Below are positions 1 through 7,590 of a stretch of 12,667 nucleotides of DNA, in pieces. Both the position numbers and the translations under genes were made by a program. The DNA is from Desulfotomaculum sp. (GTDB lineage Bacteria; Bacillota; Desulfotomaculia; Desulfotomaculales; Desulfohalotomaculaceae): assembly GCA_021129815.1 (NCBI GenBank), contig JAJOKN010000141.1:1-12667 (forward strand), read 5' to 3'. The notes beneath the pieces are model-generated. The model was not told where the DNA came from. It saw only the letters and a list, made by a program, of their open reading frames with translations, and made no database searches. The first letter of the stretch is position 1, and every line of letters begins with the position of its first letter.

Positions 1-15
1 CTTACTAGGACAAAC

Positions 16-1581
16 TCACTTCACCCCGCTCTTCAACAACCCATAAGCCATACCATCTGCCAATGCATGCCAGCTGGCTTCTATCAGGTTTGTGGACACG
101 CCAACGGTGTTCCATGAAGCGTGTCCGTTGCTGGTTTCTATAAGAACTCGCACAACTGCACCTGTTGCAGATTCCTCGTCTAGCACGCGCACTTTGTAGT
201 CGTGCAGTTTCATGTTTTTGACTTCGGGATATACTTCAACTAAAGCTTTTCTCAAAGCATTGTCCATTGCATTTACCGGACCGTTTCCTTCTGCTGCTGT
301 ATGCACTTTGCTGCCTTTTATATTTAATTTTATCACTGCTTCAGAGTAAACGGGCTCGTCGTTCTTCATCTCTATCATTATGCGCATGTTTTCAAGTGTA
401 AACGGCTCTGCATAGTCATTGAACATTCTTCTCATAAGCAGTTCAAAAGAAGCCTCTGCTGCTTCAAATTGATAGCCTTTGTTTTCCATCTCTTTTATCT
501 TTTTCAAAATCTCCCTCTCTTTAACCTGTCCATTTAGCTTTAGATTGAGCTCTTGAAATTTATAAAACAGGTTAGATGCGCCGGAAAGTTCTGAAACCAG
601 CACCCTGCGTCTGTTGCCCACTTTCTCTGGAGCGATGTGTTCATAGGTAGCAGAATTTTTCAAAAGTGCATTCACATGTATGCCGCCCTTATGCGCAAAC
701 GCGCTTTTACCTACATATGGCTGATGAGGGTTTGGTTTTATGTTAGCTATTTCATATACATAGTGAGACAGCTCAGCGAGCTTTTTGATGTTATTATCGG
801 GAATTGTTTTTATTTTATACTTAAAAGTCAAGTTGGGAATTATGGAACACAAATTAGCATTTCCGCAGCGCTCGCCAAAGCCATTTATGGTTCCCTGCAC
901 CTGAACAGCTCCAGCTTTAACTGCTGCTAAAGAGTTCGCAACAGCTAACTCACAATCGTTGTGCGCATGAATACCAAGAGGAATATCTACTTTCTTTTTT
1001 ACTTCTGATACAATATCATATATTTCACATGTCATCGTGCCGCCGTTAGTATCGCACAGCACCGCTATGCTCGCTCCACCACTCTTTGCTGCACGCAGTG
1101 TAGCTATCGCATACTCTTTGTTGGCTTTGTATCCATCGAAGAAGTGCTCCGCATCATATATCACTTCTATACCGTTATCTTTTAAATACGCTATTGATTC
1201 TTCAATCATCTTCAAATTTTCATCTAAAGTAGTCTTTAGCACTTGCAGTACATGGAAATCCCAAGTTTTTCCAAATACTGCAGCATGAGCCACCCCTGAC
1301 TCAAGAGTAGCTGATAAGCTTGCATCTTGTTCCACCGATGTATTAGGTCTTCTAGTGCTGCCGAAAGCAACTAGTTTGGCATTCTTTAAGGGTTTTTGTT
1401 TCATTCTTTGAAAAAACTCAGCATCTTTAGGGTTAGAGCCCGGCCAGCCACCTTCTATATAATGAAAACCCATTTCATCGAGTTTTATCGCTATTTTAAT
1501 TTTATCATCTACCGACAGCGAAATGCCCTCGCTTTGAGTGCCATCGCGCAGCGTCGTGTCGTATATCTGTACTGTCGGCAA
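16..1581 (-). CDS. cimA: (R)-citramalate synthase, last gene of the ilv-leu operon
   Basis: Predicted to condense pyruvate and acetyl-CoA into (R)-citramalate, the first step of the threonine-independent route to 2-ketobutyrate and isoleucine. The protein belongs to the isopropylmalate/homocitrate synthase family. With the TTG start (521 aa) it shows the N-terminal DTTLRDGTQSEG motif (residues 8-19), the metal-binding HAH (205-207) with NGFGERCGN after it, and a C-terminal LeuA-type allosteric domain containing EGNGPVNA. TQSEG instead of LeuA's EQSPG, and the EGGWPGSNPKD stretch, match the long citramalate synthase subfamily (as in Geobacter). The frame can be opened 9 nt further out at a GTG (1590), but that codon overlaps the AGGAG ribosome site at 1590-1594; TTG at 1581 sits 8 nt after the site and is preferred. 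LeuB ends 29 nt upstream, and LeuCD and LeuB are expected to process its product. Function is inferred by family; homocitrate synthase is less likely in this operon. Confidence 0.9.
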   Translation of the reverse strand: MPTVQIYDTTLRDGTQSEGISLSVDDKIKIAIKLDEMGFHYIEGGWPGSNPKDAEFFQRMKQKPLKNAKLVAFGSTRRPNTSVEQDASLSATLESGVAHAAVFGKTWDFHVLQVLKTTLDENLKMIEESIAYLKDNGIEVIYDAEHFFDGYKANKEYAIATLRAAKSGGASIAVLCDTNGGTMTCEIYDIVSEVKKKVDIPLGIHAHNDCELAVANSLAAVKAGAVQVQGTINGFGERCGNANLCSIIPNLTFKYKIKTIPDNNIKKLAELSHYVYEIANIKPNPHQPYVGKSAFAHKGGIHVNALLKNSATYEHIAPEKVGNRRRVLVSELSGASNLFYKFQELNLKLNGQVKEREILKKIKEMENKGYQFEAAEASFELLMRRMFNDYAEPFTLENMRIMIEMKNDEPVYSEAVIKLNIKGSKVHTAAEGNGPVNAMDNALRKALVEVYPEVKNMKLHDYKVRVLDEESATGAVVRVLIETSNGHASWNTVGVSTNLIEASWHALADGMAYGLLKSGVK

Positions 1582-1584
1582 AGC

Positions 1585-1595
1585 AATCACTCCTA
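1585..1595 (-). promoter_or_regulatory. Ribosome binding site that decides the cimA start
   Basis: The minus strand reads TAGGAGTGATT here, a near match to AGGAGGTGATC. Its AGGAG core shares a base with the upstream GTG candidate (1590-1588), so that GTG cannot be used with this site. The TTG at 1581-1579 lies 8 nt downstream, the normal distance. Confidence 0.7.
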
Positions 1596-1610
1596 TGAAT
1601 TAATATAGGT

Positions 1611-2678
1611 TTACAAAATTTTCTTCAACACCAGTTCTCCCATCTCTTTTGTCCCAACTTGCTTCATTCCATCCTGCATTATGTCAGCCGTACGATAACC
1701 TTCATTTAAAACTTCTGTAACTGCACTTTCAATCACCTGTGCTTCTTCTCCCATGTTGAAGCTCACTCTTAACATAAGCGCTGCTGAAAGCACAGTTGCA
1801 AGCGGATTTGCTATGTCTTTTCCAGCTATATCCGGCGCTGAACCATGGATTGGCTCATACAAAATCACTTTACCTCCAATGCTTGCAGATGGAAGCATAC
1901 CAATAGAACCTGTAAGCTGTGCTGCAAGGTCGGTTAAAATATCTCCAAACATGTTTTCCGTTACCACCACATCGAATTGCTTCGGCCACCTCACAAACTG
2001 CATTGCGCAGTTATCCACATACATGTGATTTAATTCAACTTCTGGATACTCATCTGCTAATGCAGTCGCGCGCTCCCGCCAGTGCCTTGAAGTCTCCAGC
2101 ACATTTGCTTTGTCCACTGATGTGAGTTTCTTCTTTCGGTTCTTTGCCAACTCAAAAGCAAGTCTTATCACTCTATCGATTTCTTGAGTTGTATAAACCA
2201 ACGTGTCTATTACTCTATATCCACTTTCAATTTCTTCTTTTTTCTTTTCCCCAAAATAAAGTCCTCCCGTAAGCTCGCGCACAACTAGCATATCTAAATC
2301 AGCTACCACTTCAGGTTTTAATGTAGAAGCATCGGCAAGCACGGGAAACACTCTTACAGGCCGTAAATTTGCATAAAGCCCCAGCTCTTTTCTTAAAGGC
2401 AAAAGCGCTCCTACCTCAGGACGCAAGTGCACCGGCAAGCTATCCCACTTTTCCCCTCCAACAGCACCTAAGAGCACTGCATCACTATCTTTGCAAAGCT
2501 CAAGCGTTTCATCTGGCAGCGGATGCCCTGTTTCATCATAAGCTGCTCCTCCAATAAGCGCTTCTTTAAATTCAAATTCATGGCTGTACTTTTTTGCTAT
2601 CGCTTTTATAACTTCTACTGCCACTGGCACAATTTCCTTTCCTATGCCATCACCCGGAAGTACTGCAATCTTATGCAT
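1611..2678 (-). CDS. leuB: 3-isopropylmalate dehydrogenase
   Basis: Oxidatively decarboxylates 3-isopropylmalate with NAD+ to 2-ketoisocaproate; in an operon with cimA it probably also acts on 3-methylmalate to give 2-ketobutyrate. The 355-residue length is normal. Visible features are the N-terminal LPGDGIG (7-13), GAVGGEKWD (71-79), the substrate arginines in LRKELGLYANLRPVR (95-109), VRELTGGLYFGE with the catalytic Tyr141, Lys190, the metal-site aspartates 222, 246 and 250 in VDN and NMFGDILTD, and the NAD-binding loop HGSAPDIAGKDIANP (278-292). The ATG overlaps the end of leuD by 8 nt, and AAGGTGA/AGGA ribosome-site sequence lies inside the end of leuD, so translation is probably coupled. 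Isocitrate or tartrate dehydrogenase are paralogues, but context and the GGLYFGE motif favour LeuB. Confidence 0.97.
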   Translation of the reverse strand: MHKIAVLPGDGIGKEIVPVAVEVIKAIAKKYSHEFEFKEALIGGAAYDETGHPLPDETLELCKDSDAVLLGAVGGEKWDSLPVHLRPEVGALLPLRKELGLYANLRPVRVFPVLADASTLKPEVVADLDMLVVRELTGGLYFGEKKKEEIESGYRVIDTLVYTTQEIDRVIRLAFELAKNRKKKLTSVDKANVLETSRHWRERATALADEYPEVELNHMYVDNCAMQFVRWPKQFDVVVTENMFGDILTDLAAQLTGSIGMLPSASIGGKVILYEPIHGSAPDIAGKDIANPLATVLSAALMLRVSFNMGEEAQVIESAVTEVLNEGYRTADIMQDGMKQVGTKEMGELVLKKIL

Positions 2679-3171
2679 TCCTGCTCACCTTCTTTTTTAC
2701 GTAATTTATAAGCCCACCTGCTGATATAATCTCCTGCATGAACTCTGGCACTGGAGTAGCTCTGTACTCTTCATTCTTAGTCAAGTTCTTTATAATGCCG
2801 GTTGATGCATCTACTTCCAACACATCGCCCTCATCTATTTTTTCCACTGCCTCTTCGCATTCAAATATGGACAGTCCTATGTTAAAAGCATTTCTGTAAA
2901 ATATTCTTGCAAATGTCTTAGCTATAACGCAGGACACGCCACAGGCTTTTATAGCTACTGGCGCATGTTCTCTTGAACTGCCACAGCCAAAGTTTTTGCC
3001 TGCAACTATTATGTCTCCCTTTTGAACTTTGCTATAAAAACTTGCATCAGCGTCTTCCATGCAGTGCTTTGCAAGTTCTTCTGGATCTGAGGTGTTTAGG
3101 TATCTTGCAGGTATTATCAAATCTGTATCTATATCATCTCCAAATTTCCAAACCTTTCCTGAAAATTTCAT
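2671..3171 (-). CDS. leuD: 3-isopropylmalate dehydratase, small subunit
   Basis: Swivelling-domain subunit that combines with LeuC to isomerise 2-isopropylmalate to 3-isopropylmalate, and probably also isomerises citramalate to 3-methylmalate in this operon. At 166 residues it is the short form seen in archaea and many clostridia, rather than the roughly 200-residue E. coli form. It begins FSGKVWKFGDDIDTDLIIPARYLNT (3-27), where the YLNT loop is in the region that discriminates substrates among related hydro-lyases. The active-site loop GKNFGCGSSREHAP spans 58-71. The start ATG follows an AAGGGGAT ribosome site and lies 18 nt after leuC. Homoaconitase small subunits look very similar; the leucine operon decides the call. 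Confidence 0.95.
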   Translation of the reverse strand: MKFSGKVWKFGDDIDTDLIIPARYLNTSDPEELAKHCMEDADASFYSKVQKGDIIVAGKNFGCGSSREHAPVAIKACGVSCVIAKTFARIFYRNAFNIGLSIFECEEAVEKIDEGDVLEVDASTGIIKNLTKNEEYRATPVPEFMQEIISAGGLINYVKKKVSRNA

Positions 3172-3189
3172 GCGTTCTAATCCCCTTTT

Positions 3190-4458
3190 CTATTTTTTTA
3201 TAACTTCATCAGGATGAGCTATGCGCCCCAGCACTGCAGATGCAGCTGCTACCGCAGGATTGGATAAATACACTTCGCTCTCTGGGTGTCCCATTCTGCC
3301 TACAAAGTTTCTATTGGTAGTAGCAATAGCCCGTTCTCCCTTTGCTAATATTCCCATGTGTCCTCCTAAACACGGTCCACATGTAGGAGTGCTCACAGCA
3401 GCACCAGCTTCTATGAATATTTCTACCAATCCTTCTTTCATAGCTTGCATATATATCTTTTGAGTTCCCGGAAAGATGATAGCTCTCACATCTGGATGCA
3501 CCTTATTGCCTTTAAGTACTTCTGCAGCAATCCTCAAATCCTCTATCCTGCCATTTGTACAGGAACCAATAACTGCCTGATCAATTCTCACATTTACTGC
3601 CTCGCTGACAGGCTTTGTATTCTCCGGCAGGTGCGGAAAAGCCACTTGCAGTTCCATATTTGTAACGTCAATTTCATATACTTCTAAATATTTCGCATCT
3701 TCATCGCTGTAATAAAACTCATACGGAAATTTCATGCGCCCCTCTATGTACTGCTTTGTCTTTTCATCCGGTGCAATGATGCCGTTTTCTCCACCTGCTT
3801 CTATAGCCATGTTGCACATGGTAAATCTGCTGTCCATTGAAAGTTCTTCTATTACAGGACCTGTAAATTCCATAGCGCGGTAAAGCGCCCCATCTACACC
3901 TATTTTGCCTATTGTGTAAAGAATCAAATCTTTGCCGCTCACCCAACGCGGCAAGTTGCCATAATATATAAACTTTAAGCTTTCAGGCACTTTAAACCAA
4001 GTCTCACCCAAAGCCATTGCAGCAGCTAAATCCGTACTCCCTACACCCGTAGAAAAAGCGCCCAACGCTCCATACGTACAGGTGTGGGAGTCCGCACCTA
4101 TAATTACCTGCCCAGGACCTACAAGACCTTCTTCAGGCAACAAACAGTGCTCAATACCCATTCGTCCCACTTCATAGTAAAACTCCAGCTCCTGCTCGCG
4201 CACAAACTCCCGCATAAATTTACATTGTTCTGCTGATTTTATGTCCTTATTAGGTGTAAAGTGATCAGGCACAAGCACCACGCGTTTTTTATCAAACACT
4301 TTGTCAATGCCTATCTTTCTAAACTCTTTTATCGCAAGCGGCGCAGTTATATCATTTCCAAGCACTAAATCAACTTTTGCGCTTATAAGCTCTCCCGGCT
4401 CCACAAAATCTTTACCAGCGTGAGCTGCCAATATCTTTTCGGTAATAGTCATGCCCAT
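3190..4458 (-). CDS. leuC: 3-isopropylmalate dehydratase, large subunit
   Basis: Catalytic, iron-sulfur-bearing subunit of isopropylmalate isomerase, working with LeuD encoded immediately downstream. At 422 residues it is the shorter archaeal/clostridial type; the E. coli protein is about 466. The three predicted [4Fe-4S] ligands are Cys300 in IGSCTNGR and Cys360 and Cys363 in TPTCGPCLGG. Aconitase-family motifs VPDHFTPN (63-70) and GADSHTCTYGALGAF (121-135) are also present. A second in-frame ATG lies at codon 3; the first is chosen because TTAGGTGAT sits 7 nt before it. Its stop is 18 nt from leuD. The cluster is expected to be oxygen-sensitive, as in the family. Confidence 0.96.
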   Translation of the reverse strand: MGMTITEKILAAHAGKDFVEPGELISAKVDLVLGNDITAPLAIKEFRKIGIDKVFDKKRVVLVPDHFTPNKDIKSAEQCKFMREFVREQELEFYYEVGRMGIEHCLLPEEGLVGPGQVIIGADSHTCTYGALGAFSTGVGSTDLAAAMALGETWFKVPESLKFIYYGNLPRWVSGKDLILYTIGKIGVDGALYRAMEFTGPVIEELSMDSRFTMCNMAIEAGGENGIIAPDEKTKQYIEGRMKFPYEFYYSDEDAKYLEVYEIDVTNMELQVAFPHLPENTKPVSEAVNVRIDQAVIGSCTNGRIEDLRIAAEVLKGNKVHPDVRAIIFPGTQKIYMQAMKEGLVEIFIEAGAAVSTPTCGPCLGGHMGILAKGERAIATTNRNFVGRMGHPESEVYLSNPAVAAASAVLGRIAHPDEVIKK

Positions 4459-4487
4459 CTAAAATATCACCTAACCTTTGTTTAAAA

Positions 4488-6008
4488 TTACTTTTTTTGA
4501 TTAATAGCTATTTTATTAGTTGCATTTATGTATGCTTTTGCGCTGGCTTCTATAACATCTGTGCTCACTCCGCGTCCTGTATAAACTTCTCCATTATCAG
4601 CTTTTCTAAGCTTTACAACCACCTCGCCCAGCGCATCTTTACCTGCAGTTACTGCGTTTATGGAGTATTCTTCCAGAATAAGACGCAAATTTGTAATTTT
4701 ATCTATCGCATTGTATATTGCATCCACCGGACCATCGCCCCATGAAGCTGCCTTTTTCTTTTCTCCATCTACCGTTATAACTACTGTCGCTGTTGGCACA
4801 ATTGTGTTCCCGCTCGATATGTGAATATAATCAAGCACATACTTGTTATCTATCTTTATGGTTTCTTCAGTCACTATAGCTTCTATGTCGCTATCGCTTA
4901 TCTCTTTCTTTTTAGATGTAAGCTCTTTAAATCTCTTAAAAGCCTTATCCAGCTCCTCGTCTGTCAAATTATAGCCAAGCTCAGCAAGCCTTTCACGAAA
5001 AGCATGGCGCCCAGAGTGCTTGCCTAACACCAAGCTGCTCTGCGGAATGCCAACCATCTCTGGGTTCATTATCTCATAGGTAGCTCTTTCTTTTAGCACT
5101 CCATCCTGATGAATTCCTGATTCATGAGCAAATGCATTTTTACCCACTATGGCTTTGTTGTGCTGCACTGGCATTCCTGTAAGGCTGGATATCAAGCGGC
5201 TGGTGCGATATATCTCTTTGGTGTTTACAGATGTCACCACTTTATACCTATCACGCCGCGTGTGAATAGCCATAATAATCTCTTCTAAAGCAGCATTGCC
5301 TGCACGCTCTCCGATGCCGTTTATAGTGCCTTCCACTTGCCTTGCGCCGGCAGATACCGCAGCCAAAGAATTTGCAACTGCCAAGCCTAAATCATCGTGG
5401 CAATGCACGCTTATTATCGCATTACCTACATTAGGTACTTTCTTCATTATAGCAGATATGAGTTCGTAAAATTCTTCAGGTGTGGCATAACCCACTGTGT
5501 CAGGAATATTCACTACCTTAGCCCCTGCGTCTATCACAGCTTCTATTATCTTGCACAAGTAATCTATGTCAGACCTAGATGCATCTTCAGCAGAAAATTC
5601 CACGTCAGAAGTGTATTTGCACGCATATTTCACTGCTGCAACAGCCATATCCAGAACCTGTTCTCTGTTTTTTTTGAGTTTATATTTCAAATGAATATCC
5701 GAAGTAGCTATAAAAGTGTGAATCCGTGGCTGTTCAGCATCCTTTATCGCTTCCCACGCTGTATCTATATCATTGAAATTAGCGCGGGCAAGCGCTGCTA
5801 CTGCAGCGCCTTTTACTTTCTTCGCTACAGCCTTTACTGCTTCAAAGTCACCTGGAGATGTAACAGGAAATCCTGCTTCTATGATATCAATCCCTAACTT
5901 TGCAAGCTGATTTGCAATTTGTACTTTTTCATCAGCATTTAAGTTGACACCAGGAGATTGTTCGCCATCTCTCAACGTGGTATCAAAAAGATATACTCTA
6001 TTTCCCAA
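4488..6008 (-). CDS. leuA: 2-isopropylmalate synthase
   Basis: Condenses 2-ketoisovalerate with acetyl-CoA, the committed step of leucine synthesis. The 506-residue protein has a TIM barrel starting with FDTTLRDGEQSPG (8-20), metal ligands Asp14, His202 and His204 in VHCHDDLG, and Asn238 in NGIGERAGN. A linker follows, then a C-terminal regulatory domain containing GDGPVDA, which in the family binds leucine for feedback inhibition. The start is a TTG at 6008. It is secure because an in-frame TGA lies at 6015-6017, the family motif begins at residue 8, and no other start fits between. The gene begins 17 nt after ilvC and ends 29 nt before leuC. Its paralogue cimA lies at the end of the same operon; EQSPG here against TQSEG there separates them. 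Confidence 0.97.
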   Translation of the reverse strand: MGNRVYLFDTTLRDGEQSPGVNLNADEKVQIANQLAKLGIDIIEAGFPVTSPGDFEAVKAVAKKVKGAAVAALARANFNDIDTAWEAIKDAEQPRIHTFIATSDIHLKYKLKKNREQVLDMAVAAVKYACKYTSDVEFSAEDASRSDIDYLCKIIEAVIDAGAKVVNIPDTVGYATPEEFYELISAIMKKVPNVGNAIISVHCHDDLGLAVANSLAAVSAGARQVEGTINGIGERAGNAALEEIIMAIHTRRDRYKVVTSVNTKEIYRTSRLISSLTGMPVQHNKAIVGKNAFAHESGIHQDGVLKERATYEIMNPEMVGIPQSSLVLGKHSGRHAFRERLAELGYNLTDEELDKAFKRFKELTSKKKEISDSDIEAIVTEETIKIDNKYVLDYIHISSGNTIVPTATVVITVDGEKKKAASWGDGPVDAIYNAIDKITNLRLILEEYSINAVTAGKDALGEVVVKLRKADNGEVYTGRGVSTDVIEASAKAYINATNKIAINQKK

Positions 6009-6013
6009 ACTAA

Positions 6014-6019
6014 ATCACC
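6014..6019 (-). promoter_or_regulatory. Ribosome binding site for the TTG start of leuA
   Basis: GGTGAT on the minus strand matches the 3' part of AGGAGGTGATC and ends 5 nt before the TTG. Because that segment pairs with the 5' side of the anti-Shine-Dalgarno sequence, the effective spacing is normal. It supports TTG at 6008 as the real start. Confidence 0.6.
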
Positions 6020-6025
6020 AATCCC

Positions 6026-7024
6026 TTATTTTTTATCCTTCAACCATGGCATCATTTTGCGGATCTCAGCACCTACTTTTTCTATTTGCAGTTCTTTTTC
6101 TCTTTTTCTCATCGCATTGAACACAGGGTTGCCAGCTTGATTTTCCAATATCCACTCCTTTGCAAACTGTCCTGTCTGGATCTCACGCAGTATCTTTTTC
6201 ATCTCTTTTCTAGTTTCTTCTGTTATGATGCGCGGTCCGCGAGTGTAATCTCCAAACTCACATGTATTGCTCACAGAATCCCGCATGTTTGCAAGGCCGC
6301 CTTCATATATCAAATCAACTATGAGTTTAACTTCATGCAAGCACTCGAAGTATGCCATCTCCGGCTCATAACCCGCTTCCACTAGCGTATCAAAGCCTGC
6401 TTTTATAAGTGCTGCAAGCCCTCCTGCTAGCACCACCTGTTCGCCAAACAAATCAGTTTCAGTCTCTTCTCTAAATGTAGTCTCAAAAACTCCGGCACGC
6501 GTGCAGCCTATTCCTTTTGCATAAGCAAGCCCAAGCTCTTTTGCCCTGCCGGTAGCGTCCTGATGTACTGCTAGAAGTGCTGGCACACCTTTGCCTTCCT
6601 CATACATTCGGCGCACTAAGTGTCCAGGGCCCTTTGGTGCAACCATGAATACATCCACATCTTCAGGCGGTACTATTTGGTTAAAGTGTATGTTAAACCC
6701 ATGAGAAAACATAAGCGCCTTTCCAGATGTCAAATGTTCTTTTATCTCTTGCTCATATACATTTCTTTGAATTTCATCAGGCAACAGCACTTGAATGATA
6801 TCTGCCTTTGCGCTCGCTTCACTCACTGTAAGTACTTCAAATCCTGCATCCTCTGCTTTTTTCCAACTTTTGCTGCCTTTTTTAAGTCCTATTATTACAT
6901 TTAACCCGCTATCCTTTAGGTTCAACGCCTGCGCATGTCCCTGACTGCCATACCCTAGCACAGCGATAGTTTTATCCTTTAACACATTTAAATCCGCATC
7001 TTGATCATAAAAAATCTTCGCCAT
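6026..7024 (-). CDS. ilvC: Ketol-acid reductoisomerase, class I (NADP-type)
   Basis: Isomerises and reduces acetolactate (valine/leucine branch) and acetohydroxybutyrate (isoleucine branch) to the dihydroxy acids. The 332-residue size is that of the short class I enzymes. The Rossmann motif GYGSQGHAQALNL is at 24-36, and the cofactor loop LKKGSKSW (47-54) carries two serines at the positions that usually contact the NADPH 2'-phosphate, so NADPH preference is inferred. Catalytic and metal residues include His108 (SHGFN), Lys131 (KGPGH), Asp191 and Glu195 (DLFGEQ), and Glu227 and Glu231 (ECLHE). A textbook AGGAGG precedes the ATG, and the gene starts 21 nt after ilvN. Confidence 0.98.
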   Translation of the reverse strand: MAKIFYDQDADLNVLKDKTIAVLGYGSQGHAQALNLKDSGLNVIIGLKKGSKSWKKAEDAGFEVLTVSEASAKADIIQVLLPDEIQRNVYEQEIKEHLTSGKALMFSHGFNIHFNQIVPPEDVDVFMVAPKGPGHLVRRMYEEGKGVPALLAVHQDATGRAKELGLAYAKGIGCTRAGVFETTFREETETDLFGEQVVLAGGLAALIKAGFDTLVEAGYEPEMAYFECLHEVKLIVDLIYEGGLANMRDSVSNTCEFGDYTRGPRIITEETRKEMKKILREIQTGQFAKEWILENQAGNPVFNAMRKREKELQIEKVGAEIRKMMPWLKDKK

Positions 7025-7045
7025 AAAATATATACCTCCTAAAAT

Positions 7046-7531
7046 TTAAATTTTCTTAGAACCCCTTATAATAGCAACTTTACCTGTACGCACAAGCTCG
7101 CTTATAACATAAGGTCTTAGTGTATCTATCAAAGCATTTAGCTTTTCAGCACTTCCTGTAGCTTCAATTATAAGCGATTTGGGACTATAATCAACAACTC
7201 TCGCACGGAAAATTTCAACAATCTGCATGACTTCAATTCTGTGCGCTCTTTCTGCATGCACTTTTATCAACACAAGCTCACGCTCTACATGCGCATCCTG
7301 CGTAATGTCACTTATCTTTATAACATCTATCAGCTTGTGAAGCTGTTTTGTCACTTGTTCTAATGTACGGCTGTCGCAGTCCACTACAATTGTCATTCTC
7401 GAAACAGTTGGATCATCGGTCTTGCCAACTGCCAAGCTTTCAATATTAAAACCTCTCCTGCTGAACAGCCCTGCCACTCGTGCAAGCACACCTGGACTGT
7501 TTTCCACCAAAACCGCAAGCGTATGCAGCAT
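7046..7531 (-). CDS. ilvN: Acetolactate synthase, small regulatory subunit
   Basis: Regulatory partner of IlvB that stimulates the catalytic subunit and usually confers valine feedback inhibition. The 161-residue protein has an N-terminal ACT domain (about 3-76) with ENSPGVLARVAGLFSRRGFNIESL, and a second ACT-like C-terminal domain (about 84-158). Asn11, Gly14 and Asn29 align with residues of E. coli IlvH where changes abolish valine sensitivity, so valine control is probably intact (inference). It has a strong AAGGAGGGGAG ribosome site. The 59-nt gap after ilvB is the widest in the operon and shows no promoter or hairpin. The symbols ilvN and ilvH are both used for this subunit. Confidence 0.96.
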   Translation of the reverse strand: MLHTLAVLVENSPGVLARVAGLFSRRGFNIESLAVGKTDDPTVSRMTIVVDCDSRTLEQVTKQLHKLIDVIKISDITQDAHVERELVLIKVHAERAHRIEVMQIVEIFRARVVDYSPKSLIIEATGSAEKLNALIDTLRPYVISELVRTGKVAIIRGSKKI

Positions 7532-7590
7532 TAAAATCTCCCCTCCTTCATAACGATAGTCAAAAGTACGTTTATCCTAAAAGACATTTC

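Noticed and set aside
637..930. Plus-strand open frames, such as this one and 5397-5897
   Set aside because: They lie entirely antisense to strongly supported minus-strand enzymes, lack ribosome sites and resemble no protein family; they are shadows.
16..1581. Homocitrate synthase or a second 2-isopropylmalate synthase instead of citramalate synthase
   Set aside because: The TQSEG motif, the EGGWPGSNPKD stretch and the length match the citramalate synthase subfamily, and a separate clear leuA is present.
2671..4458. Homoaconitase rather than isopropylmalate isomerase
   Set aside because: The short LeuCD architecture is shared with homoaconitases, but the genes sit between leuA and leuB under a leucine T-box and no lysine-pathway gene is present.
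7532..7559. Six-codon frame MKEGRF whose TAA overlaps the ilvN start (TAATG)
   Set aside because: It has no ribosome site of its own, and its codons are simply the strong ribosome site of ilvN.
7532..7590. Internal promoter or attenuator in the widest intergenic gap (ilvB-ilvN)
   Set aside because: No -35/-10 pair and no hairpin were found; only the ilvN ribosome site is visible.
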